Origin: Thiovibrio frasassiensis | GTDB lineage: Bacteria; Desulfobacterota; Desulfobulbia; Desulfobulbales; Desulfurivibrionaceae | Assembly (NCBI RefSeq): GCF_029607905.1 | Contig: NZ_JAPHEH010000001.1 | Location: 1,765,530 to 1,829,529 of the forward strand | DNA length: 64,000 nucleotides | Direction of reading: 5' to 3' | Shown: positions 1 through 9,126 of the stretch, one piece after another | Position numbering within the stretch: the first letter of the stretch is position 1 | Layout of the letters: the number at the start of each line of letters is the position of its first letter | The notes under the pieces: generated by a model | Told to the model about the DNA's origin: nothing | Database searches by the model: none | The model's input: only the letters and a program-made list of their open reading frames with translations | Translations under genes and position numbers: made by a program

Positions 1-1173
1 CCACCAGCCGGTACCCTGGTGAGCGTTCCTCCTGTCGTGAACATCGAGGAGATCACGGTGGTGGACAGCTCGCCCATGCTGAATCATGTCTATTTTGATA
101 CGGGCAAAAGCCGCATCCCCGAGCGATACGTGGCCTTGTCCGGTCCGGAAGCCACTGCGGGTTTTGCCGAGGAGAAACTCAAAGACACCATGGAGAAACA
201 TCACCAGGTCTTGAATGTGATCGGCAAGCGGTTGCTGGCCAAGCCGGAGGCCCGGATAACCCTGGTGGGCTGCAATTCCAATACCGGCGTGGAACGGGGG
301 AAGGTTGGGTTGGCAAAGAGTAGGGCCGAGGCGGTTGCTGCCTACCTCAAGGGGATCTGGGGCATTGACCCGTCCCGGATGGAAATCAAGGCGCGGAATC
401 TTCCTCTGGTGCCCAGCTCCAGCCGGGTGCCGGAAGGTATTGTGGAAAATCAACGGGTGGAGATCCTCGCCAGTGATCCCGCCATCCTGGACACCATCAA
501 GAGTAGTTACGTGCAGGAGCAAAGCGACACCAAGGAACTTCGGCTCACCCCCTCTCTGCAGGCCGAGGTCGGAATCGAGCATTGGCAGCTCAAGCTGCTG
601 GGTGCGGAGAAGGTCCTCGGTACCCAAGAAGGAACGGGGGATCTGCCGGCAGAGGTGGTCTTTGCCTTGGCACCGCTGGGGCTGCACAACCTTGCCCAAC
701 TGGGCCAGCTCAGGGCGGATTTGTCAGTGAAAGATAAGGAGGGTAATACCTTCAGCACCACCACCCCGATCGCCATCAATTTTCTCCGGCGGGAGGAGCG
801 CAGTGCGCAGAAAACCGGGAATAAGGTGATCGAAAAATATGGTCTGATCCTCTTTGATTTCGACCGGGCGGAGGTGAAGGATCGCAATCAGGTCATCGTC
901 AACCGGGTGCTTGCCAGGGTGGCAGAGCTCAAGGGGGTTGCCATGGATATCGCCGGGCACACCGACAGCATCGGCAAGGAAAAATACAATATCGACCTGT
1001 CCGGCCGGCGGGCAAAGGCGGTGTATGATACCACGCTCAAGAGTGGGATCGCCGCTGCCGCCCAGATAAATCATGTGGGCAACGGGCCCAACAACCCACC
1101 CTATGACAACAGCCTGCCCGAGGGGAGATCGCTCAACCGGACAGTAATCATCAATCTTCAGTATACGGAGTAG
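1..1173 (+). CDS. OmpA-family protein, C-terminal part (cut by window edge)
   Basis: The reading frame is open from base 1, so the gene begins upstream and only its last ~390 residues are visible. Two OmpA-like segments can be seen. The first lies about residues 25-150 of the visible part (VYFDTG, then an NSNTG...SRAEAVAAYL stretch). The second is at the C terminus, with ILFDFD, AGHTDSIG and LSGRRAKAV typical of the peptidoglycan-binding OmpA/MotB fold. The middle part looks like a beta-sandwich linker. OmpA domains bind diaminopimelate-type peptidoglycan, so the protein probably sits in the outer membrane or periplasm and ties the envelope to the wall. The GTG at position 19 is unlikely to be the true start because the frame continues past it without a stop. 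Confidence 0.8.
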   Translation, partial: PPAGTLVSVPPVVNIEEITVVDSSPMLNHVYFDTGKSRIPERYVALSGPEATAGFAEEKLKDTMEKHHQVLNVIGKRLLAKPEARITLVGCNSNTGVERGKVGLAKSRAEAVAAYLKGIWGIDPSRMEIKARNLPLVPSSSRVPEGIVENQRVEILASDPAILDTIKSSYVQEQSDTKELRLTPSLQAEVGIEHWQLKLLGAEKVLGTQEGTGDLPAEVVFALAPLGLHNLAQLGQLRADLSVKDKEGNTFSTTTPIAINFLRREERSAQKTGNKVIEKYGLILFDFDRAEVKDRNQVIVNRVLARVAELKGVAMDIAGHTDSIGKEKYNIDLSGRRAKAVYDTTLKSGIAAAAQINHVGNGPNNPPYDNSLPEGRSLNRTVIINLQYTE

Positions 1174-1239
1174 CCTTCCGGCAGCATTTTCCGGGTGGCT
1201 ACCGGCAAGCGGCTCTCCGCCGTGCGCTGGGGGGGCCGA

Positions 1240-1269
1240 GCACGGTCATGGCCTGGGGCATGACCGTGC
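1240..1269. terminator. Hairpin between convergent genes
   Basis: An 11-bp perfect inverted repeat (GCACGGTCATG and its complement) with an 8-base loop lies between the converging OmpA-type gene and acyl-CoA synthetase gene. There is no T run on either side, so it is a weak terminator candidate or simply a stable 3' hairpin. Confidence 0.35.
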
Positions 1270-1384
1270 CTGCTGCCGGTTTGGTCGCGGTCTTTCTTCG
1301 GAGCTGCACATGGCCATGGGGCTTGGGAAATTGTAAGGAGCCGTTCTCCGCTTATCCCGGCCGTTCCATTCGTCACAGCATGAT

Positions 1385-3100
1385 TTATTGTTTTTCGTTT
1401 CTCTCCTCTTGCAGCCTGGCCACGGCAAGCTCTCGCATCTTGTACTTCTGGAGCTTGCCGGTGACGGTCATGGGGAACTCCTCCACCAACCAGATATAGC
1501 GCGGGATCTTGTAATGGGCGATCTTGCCCCGGCAGAAGCTGCGGATCTCCTCTTCGCCGAGCGTTTCTCCGCTCCGGGGTTTGAGCCAGGCCATGATCTC
1601 CTCGCCGTAATAATCGTCCGGCACTCCGAATACAGCAACCCCGGCGACTTTAGGGTGGGTGAAGAGGTAATCCTCGATCTCTCGGGGGTAGATGTTCTCC
1701 CCGCCCCGGATAATCATCTCCTTGAGTCTGCCGGTGATCTGTAAGTATCCGTCCTTGTCCATCCTGCCCAGGTCGCCGGAGTGGAGCCAGCCCTCCTGAT
1801 CAATGGCCTTGTCCGTCGCTGTCGGGTCGTGATAATACCCCGCCATGATATGGTAGCCGCGAAAGCAGATTTCTCCCACCTCACCCAAGGGCAGGGTGTG
1901 GCCGAAGGTGAGATCCACCACCTTCACCTCCTGGTGGGGGAGATTTCTGCCCACCGTGTTGATCCGCCGTTCCAGACTGTCTTCCCGGGTGGTAAGGTGG
2001 GTCAGGGGCGAGGCTTCGGTCTCGCCATAGCCGATGAGGATCTCGTGGCAGTGCAGGTCACGCATCACCCGCTGCATGAGGGCGGGCGGGCAAGGGGCCC
2101 CGGCCATGATCCCGGTGCGCAGGCTGGAGAGATCCAGTTTGCCAAAGCTGGGATGCTCCAGTTCGGCAATGAACATGGTGGGTACCCCGTGGATGGCGGT
2201 GCATTGCTCCGCCGCCACCGCCTCTAGGACCTGGCCGGGGTCGAAATGCTCACAGGCGATGACAAGGCAGCCGCCCACCGAGAGGCAGAGCAGGTTGGCC
2301 AGCACCATGCCGAAGCAGTGGTAAAAGGGCACCGGCACGCAGAGCCGGTCCTGTTCGGTAAAATGCATGGCCAGGGCGGAGAAATAGGCATTGTTGAGGA
2401 TGTTGCGGTGGCTCAGGACCACGGCCTTGGGAAAGCCGGTGGTGCCGGAGGTGTATTGGATGTTGATGGGTTCGTGCTGATCGAGGGAGGCGGTGCGTGC
2501 GGCCAGCTCTGTTTCGCTTATTGCCGTTGCATTGTCCAGAATTTCTCGCCAGAGGGTGAAGCCCGGGGCCGGCCGGTCGATATGCAGCGGGTCTCCCGGA
2601 TTGTAGAGCACCACCCGGCGGAGAAAGGGAAAGGCCTTGCTGGCCAAGGCATTGGGCGGGCAGTTTTCAAGTTCGGGGACCAGCTCGCTCAACATGGCGA
2701 CGTAATTGCTGCTTTTGAAGGAGGGGATCAGGAAGAGTCCTTGCACCTCCGAGCGTTGCAGGGCAAAGGCCAGTTCTTTGCAGCGGTAGGCGGGGTTGAT
2801 GTTTACCAGGATGGCGCCGATCTGTGCGGTGGCAAGCTGCACCAGAAGCCACTCGATGTTGTTGGTGGACCAGATGCCGATCCGCTCCCCCTTTTTAAAG
2901 CCAGCTCCCATCAGCCCCCGTGCCAGTTGTTTGATTCCCTCGCTGAGCTCCCGGTAAGTTAAGCGCCTCCCTTGGGTGCGGGAAACCACCGCCTCCTGGG
3001 CGGGAAAGCGGGCCGCGATTTCGGTGAAGCGGGCCGGGATCGTCTGTTCCAGCAGGGGCGGGGTACCATCGGTGCGGAAGTAGCTGAGATTATCGCCCAT
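1385..3100 (-). CDS. AMP-forming acyl-CoA synthetase
   Basis: 571 residues, the usual length for the ANL (acyl-CoA synthetase) superfamily. The phosphate-binding loop TSGTTGFPK is at about 217-225. GYGETEASP, SGDLGRMDKDGY and the hinge GRLKEMIIRGGENIYPREIE follow, and the C-terminal catalytic lysine sits in TVTGKLQKYKMRE. The enzyme activates a carboxylic acid with ATP and CoA in the cytoplasm. The start is preceded by AAGGAAG. It is the last gene of a minus-strand operon after a 2-oxoacid:ferredoxin oxidoreductase. This suggests it joins free branched-chain, aromatic or short-chain acids to the acyl-CoA made or used by that enzyme. The substrate cannot be read from sequence alone. Confidence 0.85.
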   Translation of the reverse strand: MGDNLSYFRTDGTPPLLEQTIPARFTEIAARFPAQEAVVSRTQGRRLTYRELSEGIKQLARGLMGAGFKKGERIGIWSTNNIEWLLVQLATAQIGAILVNINPAYRCKELAFALQRSEVQGLFLIPSFKSSNYVAMLSELVPELENCPPNALASKAFPFLRRVVLYNPGDPLHIDRPAPGFTLWREILDNATAISETELAARTASLDQHEPINIQYTSGTTGFPKAVVLSHRNILNNAYFSALAMHFTEQDRLCVPVPFYHCFGMVLANLLCLSVGGCLVIACEHFDPGQVLEAVAAEQCTAIHGVPTMFIAELEHPSFGKLDLSSLRTGIMAGAPCPPALMQRVMRDLHCHEILIGYGETEASPLTHLTTREDSLERRINTVGRNLPHQEVKVVDLTFGHTLPLGEVGEICFRGYHIMAGYYHDPTATDKAIDQEGWLHSGDLGRMDKDGYLQITGRLKEMIIRGGENIYPREIEDYLFTHPKVAGVAVFGVPDDYYGEEIMAWLKPRSGETLGEEEIRSFCRGKIAHYKIPRYIWLVEEFPMTVTGKLQKYKMRELAVARLQEERNEKQ

Positions 3101-3124
3101 GATCTTCCTTGCGCAGAGGGTGGT

Positions 3125-4039
3125 TTATAACACTTCCTGCCAATAGCGGTCTACCCGGGCCTGAATCTCCGCGATCAATCCCCTGTTTTCCCGAGGGGCG
3201 AAGAGATGGTGGAACCGGCCCTGCGCCTTGAGGTATTCTCGCACCGGCAGCCTGGGGTGCGGGATCTTGGTGTGGGTCACCTTTCCGTCCACATACTCCT
3301 TGAGCGGCCAGATGCCGGTTTGCACGGCGAGCTTGCCGATCTCCACCGTAGCGCTTGGTTCATACTCCCAGCCGGTGGGGCAGGGAGACAGGGCCAAGAT
3401 CAACCGGGGGCCGGACAGCTTTCCGGCAGCTTCAATCTTTCTGGCAAGGTCCAGGGGCTCGGCTGCCACCACGGTGGCCACATAGCTTGGACGGTGCGCC
3501 GCCCAGATCGCAAAGAGATCCTTCTTGTAGCCGGGGTAGCCCAGAGATCCCTTGCTGGTGGCGGTGCGGGCCGCGTGCGGGGTGGCGGCGGAAAACTGCT
3601 GGCCGGTGTTGCCGTACCCTTCGTTATCGTAACAGAGGTAAAGGAAATCCAGCTCGCGGTCCATGGCTCCGGATGTGGCGGAAAGCCCCATGCCGTATGC
3701 AGAGCCGTCGCCGGTGAGCACCACCACCTCTAGGTCTTCCTCTTGGCTTAATCTCCCCTTCTTTTTCAGAATATCGAGCCCGTCCCGCACCCCTTGAGCG
3801 CCGGCGGGGGCACAGGCCATGGCGGTATAGAGCCAGGAGCCGCGAAAAGGGGTGCAGGGGTAGACGGAGAGCAGGGTCATGCAGCCGGCGGCATTGACGA
3901 TCACGCATTTTTCGCCCAGGATATCGTAGACCTCGTGCAGGGTGGCGAGGCCGCCGCACCCCGCGCACATGGGGGTGCCGGTGCCGAGGATGTGGTAGGC
4001 GGGCAGATCTTTGAGTCGCTGGTAGGTCGTCTCGCTCAT
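3125..4039 (-). CDS. 2-oxoacid:ferredoxin oxidoreductase, beta (TPP) subunit
   Basis: 304 residues, matching separate beta subunits of the pyruvate/2-oxoisovalerate oxidoreductase family. The iron-sulfur-associated CAGCGG is at 25-30, and the thiamine-diphosphate/Mg motif GDGSAYGMG at 110-118 is followed by DNEGYGNTGQQFS. The subunit binds thiamine diphosphate and the proximal cluster. The start ATG overlaps the stop of the alpha gene (ATGA) and follows GGAGGGGG, so translation is coupled. In this operon the substrate may be a branched-chain or aromatic 2-oxoacid rather than pyruvate, because an amino-acid dehydrogenase and an acyl-CoA synthetase flank it. That is an inference. Confidence 0.88.
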   Translation of the reverse strand: MSETTYQRLKDLPAYHILGTGTPMCAGCGGLATLHEVYDILGEKCVIVNAAGCMTLLSVYPCTPFRGSWLYTAMACAPAGAQGVRDGLDILKKKGRLSQEEDLEVVVLTGDGSAYGMGLSATSGAMDRELDFLYLCYDNEGYGNTGQQFSAATPHAARTATSKGSLGYPGYKKDLFAIWAAHRPSYVATVVAAEPLDLARKIEAAGKLSGPRLILALSPCPTGWEYEPSATVEIGKLAVQTGIWPLKEYVDGKVTHTKIPHPRLPVREYLKAQGRFHHLFAPRENRGLIAEIQARVDRYWQEVL

Positions 4040-5283
4040 GCTCCCCCTCCCCGATTGGTTTTGGCGGCCCGGGCCACGCTCTGCATCTTGCGCAAGGCGC
4101 GCAGCTCCTCATCGGTATAGAGCAGCTGCGGGGCTGGGCACACTCCGGTCGCCACTCCCCGTTGCACCACCTTGTGGATCTCAAAAAATTCTTCGTTGCT
4201 GATATTCCTGCCGCCCAACCCCCCGACAAAACCGGCGAGAATGGGGGGCGCCCCTGGGATCCCATACAGAGCGGAAGAGAGCTCCGTCAGCAGGATGCCG
4301 CCCTTGCCCAGGGAAAGGTTCTGGTCTATCACCGCTACGCCCTTTTTTCCTGCCAGAGCGGTACGTAAGGCCGAAACCGGGAAGGGCCGGAGCAACCGGG
4401 GGCGCACCAACCCCACCTTTGCCCCGGCCTCGCGCAGCCGGTCCACCGCCTCCTTCCCCTTGGTGGCAAAGGAGCCGATCATCACAAAGACGATCTCGGC
4501 ATCCTCGCTCCGGTAACACTCCAGCGTGGTGTACTGCCTGCCGAACAGCTCTCCAAACTCCAGCCCCAGCTCCTCATAGACCGCCAGCCCTTGCAGGGAG
4601 GCAAGATGCGCCTCATAACGGAAATAGGAGTAGGCCGAGCCCTCCAGTACCGCCACCCCTTCGCTCAAGGACTCGCCACCCCGGAAGCGGATCGAACCGG
4701 CGCTGAAGGGAGGGAGAAAGCGGTCCACTTCAGCCTGGCTGGGGATCTGCACCGGTTCCCGGGTAAAGGAGAGGTAGAAGCCGTCCAGGTTGACCAGGAC
4801 CGGCAGCCGTATCAGGGGATGTTCCGCCAGCCGGTAGGCGATGAGCATGTTGTCCAGTACCTCCTGGCAGGTGGCGCAATGGAGCTGGAGAAAGCCGCAA
4901 TCCCGCATGGCCAGCACGTCGTTATGGTCGGGTTCCAGGGTGATGGGCGAGGAGATCCCCCGGGAGACATTGACCAGGACCAGGGGCACCCGCCAGCCGG
5001 CCACGGTGTAGAGCATCTCCGTGGCATAGAGCAATCCTTGGCTTGAGGTGGCGGTGAAGACCCTGACCCCGGTCACCGCTGCAGCCCCGGCGGCGGTGAG
5101 CATGGAATGCTCGGACTCCATGGTGACCATCCGGCATTCCAACGCATCATTGTCGATCCAGTTTCCGATGGTTTCGATGATCTCGGTCTGGGGAGTGATG
5201 GGAAAGGCGGGCAGATAGTCGATGCGGGCCAGCCGCGCTCCCCAGGCCGCAGCCCCGTTGCCGGTGAGCAGTTTGCGGTTCAT
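4036..5283 (-). CDS. 2-oxoacid:ferredoxin oxidoreductase, alpha subunit
   Basis: I place the start at 5283 (MNRKLLTGNGAAAWGARLA), giving 415 residues as usual for the family and an ATGA overlap with the upstream gamma-delta gene. Longer frames reach into that gene. It shows the family pattern: AFPITPQTEIIE near the N terminus, the E...EHSMLTAAGAAAVTG segment, TSSQGL, and a C-terminal transketolase-type domain with GLVRPRLLRPFP and AVIDQNLSLGKGG. It contributes to the thiamine-diphosphate active site and CoA binding in the cytoplasmic complex with the beta and gamma-delta chains. Function follows from family and operon; substrate is not determined. Confidence 0.88.
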   Translation of the reverse strand: MNRKLLTGNGAAAWGARLARIDYLPAFPITPQTEIIETIGNWIDNDALECRMVTMESEHSMLTAAGAAAVTGVRVFTATSSQGLLYATEMLYTVAGWRVPLVLVNVSRGISSPITLEPDHNDVLAMRDCGFLQLHCATCQEVLDNMLIAYRLAEHPLIRLPVLVNLDGFYLSFTREPVQIPSQAEVDRFLPPFSAGSIRFRGGESLSEGVAVLEGSAYSYFRYEAHLASLQGLAVYEELGLEFGELFGRQYTTLECYRSEDAEIVFVMIGSFATKGKEAVDRLREAGAKVGLVRPRLLRPFPVSALRTALAGKKGVAVIDQNLSLGKGGILLTELSSALYGIPGAPPILAGFVGGLGGRNISNEEFFEIHKVVQRGVATGVCPAPQLLYTDEELRALRKMQSVARAAKTNRGGGA

Positions 5284-6197
5284 GGTGACTCCCCCTGTGC
5301 AGCGGCTTCTTCTTCTGGTATGGCCGTAATGGCATGGGTCGGGCACTGGGCCAGGCAGACCATGCATCCCTTGCAGTGGGCATAATCGATGTGCGGCCGC
5401 CGTGCTGCATCCACCTGGATGGCGCCTTCCGGGCAGAAGGTGGAACAGATCCACCAACAGCGGTTGCAGCGGGAGGTGTCGATCAGTGGGTGTTCGCTGC
5501 GCCAGAGTCCGGTTTGCGTTAGTTCGCTGGTGGCTGGGGCATGGATGGCCGGGGCGCTCAACAGGGGCGCATCGCAGGGGAGGGTCAGCCAATTAGGCGG
5601 GGTGTACTCTGTGGCGGAAACCGGCCCACCCTCGTGCGCCGCTCCGCGATGCTCGACCAGGGCATTGTAGGCAGCGCGGGCAATGGTACAATTGGCTTCG
5701 ACCAGCACCGAACCCAGGGGAGCGAGCTCCTCCTGTACCGCCTCGACAAGCAGATCTATATTCAACTCTTCAAGCAGGGCCGCGGCACCACCGGCGCAAG
5801 CCGCGCCACGAAAACGCAGTTCGGAGTCGGTTAAGACCGGCAGGGTGAAGACCTGGCCTTGCAGGTTGAGGCGTTCCTTCCAAAGTGCCGCTTTTTCGTT
5901 GCTGTGGATGAGGAAGACCGTCTGCTCCCCGGCGCCGACAAGCACGCCTGCGCCGGGGATGGCCGGGAGATGATCGTCGGCGACAATGATCAGGTCGGGA
6001 CGGGTGATGATGCCGCGTTCGAAGATGGGGGTTTTGCTTGCGCGGACATAGGCAAAGATCGGCGCGCCCCGGCGTTCCGCGCCGTAACGCGGCGCATCCT
6101 GCACCTCAAAGCCGGCGAGAAAAAAGGTAGAGCCGAGGATGCGGCCGGCGGTCTTCATCCCCTGGCCGCCGCGGCCGTGAAAGCGGATGCGATACAT
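5280..6197 (-). CDS. 2-oxoacid:ferredoxin oxidoreductase, fused gamma-delta subunit
   Basis: The start at 6197 (MYRIRFHGRGGQG) has a very strong AAAGGAGG site. Residues 1-~185 are the gamma domain (GRGGQG, QDAPRYGAERRGAP). The C terminus is a ferredoxin-like delta domain with two four-cysteine clusters: CNRCWWICSTFCP and CKGCMVCLAQCP. The first has CxxCxxxC rather than the standard CxxCxxC spacing, a small deviation worth noting. The gamma and delta chains are separate genes in many anaerobes and fused here. The domain passes electrons from the thiamine centre to ferredoxin. The gene overlaps the alpha gene by 4 bp. Confidence 0.88.
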   Translation of the reverse strand: MYRIRFHGRGGQGMKTAGRILGSTFFLAGFEVQDAPRYGAERRGAPIFAYVRASKTPIFERGIITRPDLIIVADDHLPAIPGAGVLVGAGEQTVFLIHSNEKAALWKERLNLQGQVFTLPVLTDSELRFRGAACAGGAAALLEELNIDLLVEAVQEELAPLGSVLVEANCTIARAAYNALVEHRGAAHEGGPVSATEYTPPNWLTLPCDAPLLSAPAIHAPATSELTQTGLWRSEHPLIDTSRCNRCWWICSTFCPEGAIQVDAARRPHIDYAHCKGCMVCLAQCPTHAITAIPEEEAAAQGESP

Positions 6198-6244
6198 GGG
6201 CGCCTCCTTTCTGCCTGAAAAATGGTCGTGCTGCTGAATCCCTG

Positions 6245-7357
6245 CTAGAAAATCCCCCACCGTTTAAAGGTCATGGCCCGCTCAACCCGGCGGGTGGCCA
6301 GATTGATGGCGGCCTGTCGGGGCAGGATTCCATCCTGGTTGGCTTCCACCAGGACCTGCTGGGTGTTGTCGCGGATTTTTTCGGCAATGGTGCGGAAGGC
6401 CTCGGTTTGGCTGGAGCCGTGATACTCCATGGCCGCACAGATTACCCCGCCGGCATTGGCGATGAAATCCGGCAGGCAGAGAACGCCTTTGCTGTGGAGA
6501 TACTGTTCCGCCCCGAGGGTCAGGGGGATATTGGCCCCCTGGGCCACCAGTTTGGTGCGCAAGCGGTGGACGTTGTCTTCATGCAAGACATCGGGCCGGG
6601 CAGCCGGCACCCAGATCTCGCACTCCAGATCGATGGCCGCATCCCGGTCTGCTTTGTTGCCGGTGGGATAATCAAGAACCGAGCCGCCTTGATTCTTGAT
6701 GCGGATCAACTCCTCAACCTTGATTCCGGCCGGATCATGGAGGGTGCCGCGCGAATCGGAAGCGCCCACCAGGGTCACCCCCCGTTCCGCAAGAAAGCGG
6801 GCGGTATGCTTGCCCACCGCTCCGAAGCCTTGCACCACCAAGCGGGCGCCGGTGAGGGCAAAATCGCAATAGGGAATGGCCATCGCCACCGCCTGGCTTA
6901 AACCCCAGCCGGTGGCGCCGAGGTGGTCCAGGGGGATGCCGCCTACCTCGCAGGGCAAGCCGACCGAGCGGCCGATCTCATCCTTGACCCAGGCCATGCA
7001 CTCTTCGTTGGTCCCCATGTCCGGTCCGAAGATATAATCCTCTTCCCGGCGCAGGGCGAAGGCAAAGGCGCGGATCAGCTCTTCCTTGTCGGCCGGAGCC
7101 ATCTTCGGGTCGCCATAGAGCACGGATTTGCCGCCGCCGTGCGGCAGACCTGCGGCCGCGTTCTTCAGCGTCATGGCCCGGGCCAGGCGGGCGCACTCGG
7201 CGGTGCTTACGTCTTCGGCCATGCGCAAGCCGCCGATGGCGGGACCGCAGGCCACGTTGTCCACCACCAGCACGCCTTGTAGACCGAGTTGGGGCTGGGA
7301 GACATGAATCACCTTGGCCGGGCCCAGCGTATCCCCGAGAGCAAAAATATCTTCCAT
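6245..7357 (-). CDS. Glu/Leu/Phe/Val dehydrogenase family protein
   Basis: 370 residues, nearer to leucine/valine/phenylalanine dehydrogenases (~360) than to typical hexameric glutamate dehydrogenase (410-450). It has the substrate-site motif PHGGGKSVLYGDP with the catalytic lysine region, the FGPDMGT segment and the NAD(P)-binding VQGFGAVGKHTA. It catalyses reversible oxidative deamination of an amino acid to a 2-oxoacid in the cytoplasm. It is the first gene of the operon (start with AGAAAGAGG), directly ahead of the 2-oxoacid:ferredoxin oxidoreductase. That supports a route amino acid - 2-oxoacid - acyl-CoA - acid, or the reverse reductive synthesis. Which amino acid is used is not known. 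Confidence 0.85.
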   Translation of the reverse strand: MEDIFALGDTLGPAKVIHVSQPQLGLQGVLVVDNVACGPAIGGLRMAEDVSTAECARLARAMTLKNAAAGLPHGGGKSVLYGDPKMAPADKEELIRAFAFALRREEDYIFGPDMGTNEECMAWVKDEIGRSVGLPCEVGGIPLDHLGATGWGLSQAVAMAIPYCDFALTGARLVVQGFGAVGKHTARFLAERGVTLVGASDSRGTLHDPAGIKVEELIRIKNQGGSVLDYPTGNKADRDAAIDLECEIWVPAARPDVLHEDNVHRLRTKLVAQGANIPLTLGAEQYLHSKGVLCLPDFIANAGGVICAAMEYHGSSQTEAFRTIAEKIRDNTQQVLVEANQDGILPRQAAINLATRRVERAMTFKRWGIF

Positions 7358-7619
7358 GCCTCTTTCTCCTTAAATGATGCCGGATTACGGTATTTTGCCG
7401 GCAGCGCCCATGTCCGAAAGCAAAGTCTCTTTTCTTTCAGTACAGCACAAGGGGGGAAGCATTGTCAAATCCAATCATCGGCCGCTAAGACCCACCTGTT
7501 TTTGCTTTGAGACGGGGGGATATTTTGATAGGATAAATCGTTTGCATCGGGCGGATGATGCGAGGTGAAAGCAGGCGAAGCGCGGCTTACGTTTTACGAA
7601 AAGCTATATCGGGGGGATC

Positions 7620-8231
7620 ATGGCGGACGGCAGTGAAAAACGGGAAGCCCATCGGGCTCTGTTGGGGACCAAGGTCAGCTGGACCGCGGACAATCTCCAT
7701 TGGCAGGAGGACAACTCTCAGGATGTCAGCTCCACCGGGATGATGCTCCGCACCGCGCAGCAGATCGAGCCGGGGACCATGCTCACGCTTGCCTTCAAGC
7801 TGCCCAATCGGAAATTCCTTGAGCCCATTACGGCCGAGGCCGAGGTGATGCGGGCGGTCCGCCGTCAGGAACGGCAGATCGGGGTGGGCTTACGCTTTAT
7901 CGTCCTCCGGTCCCATGACTCCCGAGTGGTGCAGGAGTTCGTTTGCCGGATCATCGGGTTGCCCCTGGACGATGTTATCGATTCGCTGGGGGATGCCGAG
8001 GATGACGGCTATTCGTATCAGATGGATCGTCTGCTTTGCGAGGCGGACGAGAGGAATGCGCGCCTTGCCGATCAGCAGCTGATCAAGGATAATGCCCGAC
8101 TCCGGAAGGATTCGTTCCGTACCTGGCGCGAACGGGGCAAAAGAATCGCCCTGCTCGCGCTGTTTATCTTCCTCGCCTTCAAGGTGAAGGAGTCACTGGT
8201 GGGGCTGAATATTCTGCTGCCTGGGCGTTGA
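7620..8231 (+). CDS. PilZ-domain protein with C-terminal membrane helix
   Basis: 203 residues, start after GGGGGGA. The N-terminal ~110 residues look like a PilZ domain: an early RxxxR-like stretch (KREAHR), DVSSTGMML matching the PilZ D/NxSxxG motif, and GVGLRFIVL. PilZ domains bind cyclic di-GMP. A polar coiled region follows, then one hydrophobic segment near the C terminus (IALLALFIFLAFKV) that would anchor it to the inner membrane. It is separated by only 3 bp from the downstream Mut7-C gene, so the two are probably co-transcribed, though no functional link is evident. Confidence 0.75.
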   Translation: MADGSEKREAHRALLGTKVSWTADNLHWQEDNSQDVSSTGMMLRTAQQIEPGTMLTLAFKLPNRKFLEPITAEAEVMRAVRRQERQIGVGLRFIVLRSHDSRVVQEFVCRIIGLPLDDVIDSLGDAEDDGYSYQMDRLLCEADERNARLADQQLIKDNARLRKDSFRTWRERGKRIALLALFIFLAFKVKESLVGLNILLPGR

Positions 8232-8234
8232 GCG

Positions 8235-8981
8235 ATGATCATCACCTTTTGGGGAAACCTGAAAGCGCTGGTGCGGCCGCAATTTCGTACCCTGGAGAGC
8301 ATTCACTACGAACTCACCCGGGCGGCTTCGCTCAAGGATATTGTCGAGGCCCTGGGAGTTCCCCATACCGAGGTGGGGCGGTTGACCGTTGCTGGGAAGG
8401 AGATCTCTTTTGCTGCTCCCGGCGCCAATAATGACAGGTTGGACGTGTACCCTCTCTGCCCCCCGGTGGATGTCTCGATCCCAACCCTGCTTCGGCCAGT
8501 ACCCTTGCCCTCCGTCGCCTTTGCGGTGGATATGAATGTCGGCAAGCTTGCCACCCTCCTGCGCATGGCAGGGTTTGACACCTTTTACCATAATGATATC
8601 GCTGATCCCGATCTGGTCGCGCTTGCCCTGCGGGAACAGCGCATCCTGCTCAGCAAGGATACCGATCTTTTAAAACGCAAAGAGGTGGTCTTCGGCTATC
8701 TTGTGCGGGAAATCTATCCGGAAGATCAGTTGGCTGAGGTTGTGCATCTTTTCGGCCTTAAAGATCAATTAAAGCCGTTGAGCCGATGCTTGCGCTGCAA
8801 CGGGATGTTGCAGCCCGTGGCGAAGCAGCAGATCATTGCGCAACTGGAACCACTCACCAAGAAATATTATGATTCATTCCGCCAGTGCCAGGGGTGCAGC
8901 AAGATCTATTGGCCCGGAAGCCATCGGGACAGGATGCTGCTGGGGCTAAAGAAGTACGCTGATTATCACGATCCCGCCTGA
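8235..8981 (+). CDS. Mut7-C RNase-like protein with N-terminal ubiquitin-like domain
   Basis: 248 residues. The first ~90 form the Mut7-C-associated ubiquitin-like domain. From about residue 97 the PIN-like Mut7-C domain begins (FAVDMNVGKLATLLRMAGFD, then ILLSKDTDLLKR), with the acidic residues expected of the nuclease fold. A zinc-ribbon-like part follows (CLRCNGML ... CQGCSKIYWPG). Family knowledge suggests RNA binding or cleavage; the bacterial members are uncharacterised. It overlaps almost directly with the PilZ gene. Confidence 0.82.
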   Translation: MIITFWGNLKALVRPQFRTLESIHYELTRAASLKDIVEALGVPHTEVGRLTVAGKEISFAAPGANNDRLDVYPLCPPVDVSIPTLLRPVPLPSVAFAVDMNVGKLATLLRMAGFDTFYHNDIADPDLVALALREQRILLSKDTDLLKRKEVVFGYLVREIYPEDQLAEVVHLFGLKDQLKPLSRCLRCNGMLQPVAKQQIIAQLEPLTKKYYDSFRQCQGCSKIYWPGSHRDRMLLGLKKYADYHDPA

Positions 8982-9126
8982 CTGCAATGGTTGCCAGTAT
9001 TGCCCAGCGAATTGGTGCCACCTGATTGATAATTCGTAATTAAGTGTGGTGCCTCCCCGCAAGTTGAAGTATGGTGCTCCCCCTCATCCTGTTGTCTGCC
9101 CGAAGTTCCTTGTGAAAAAATGGAGA

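Noticed and set aside
7358-7619. Possible riboswitch (c-di-GMP type) before the PilZ gene
   Set aside because: The core elements of the GEMM aptamer are not found in order; nothing else resembles a known aptamer.
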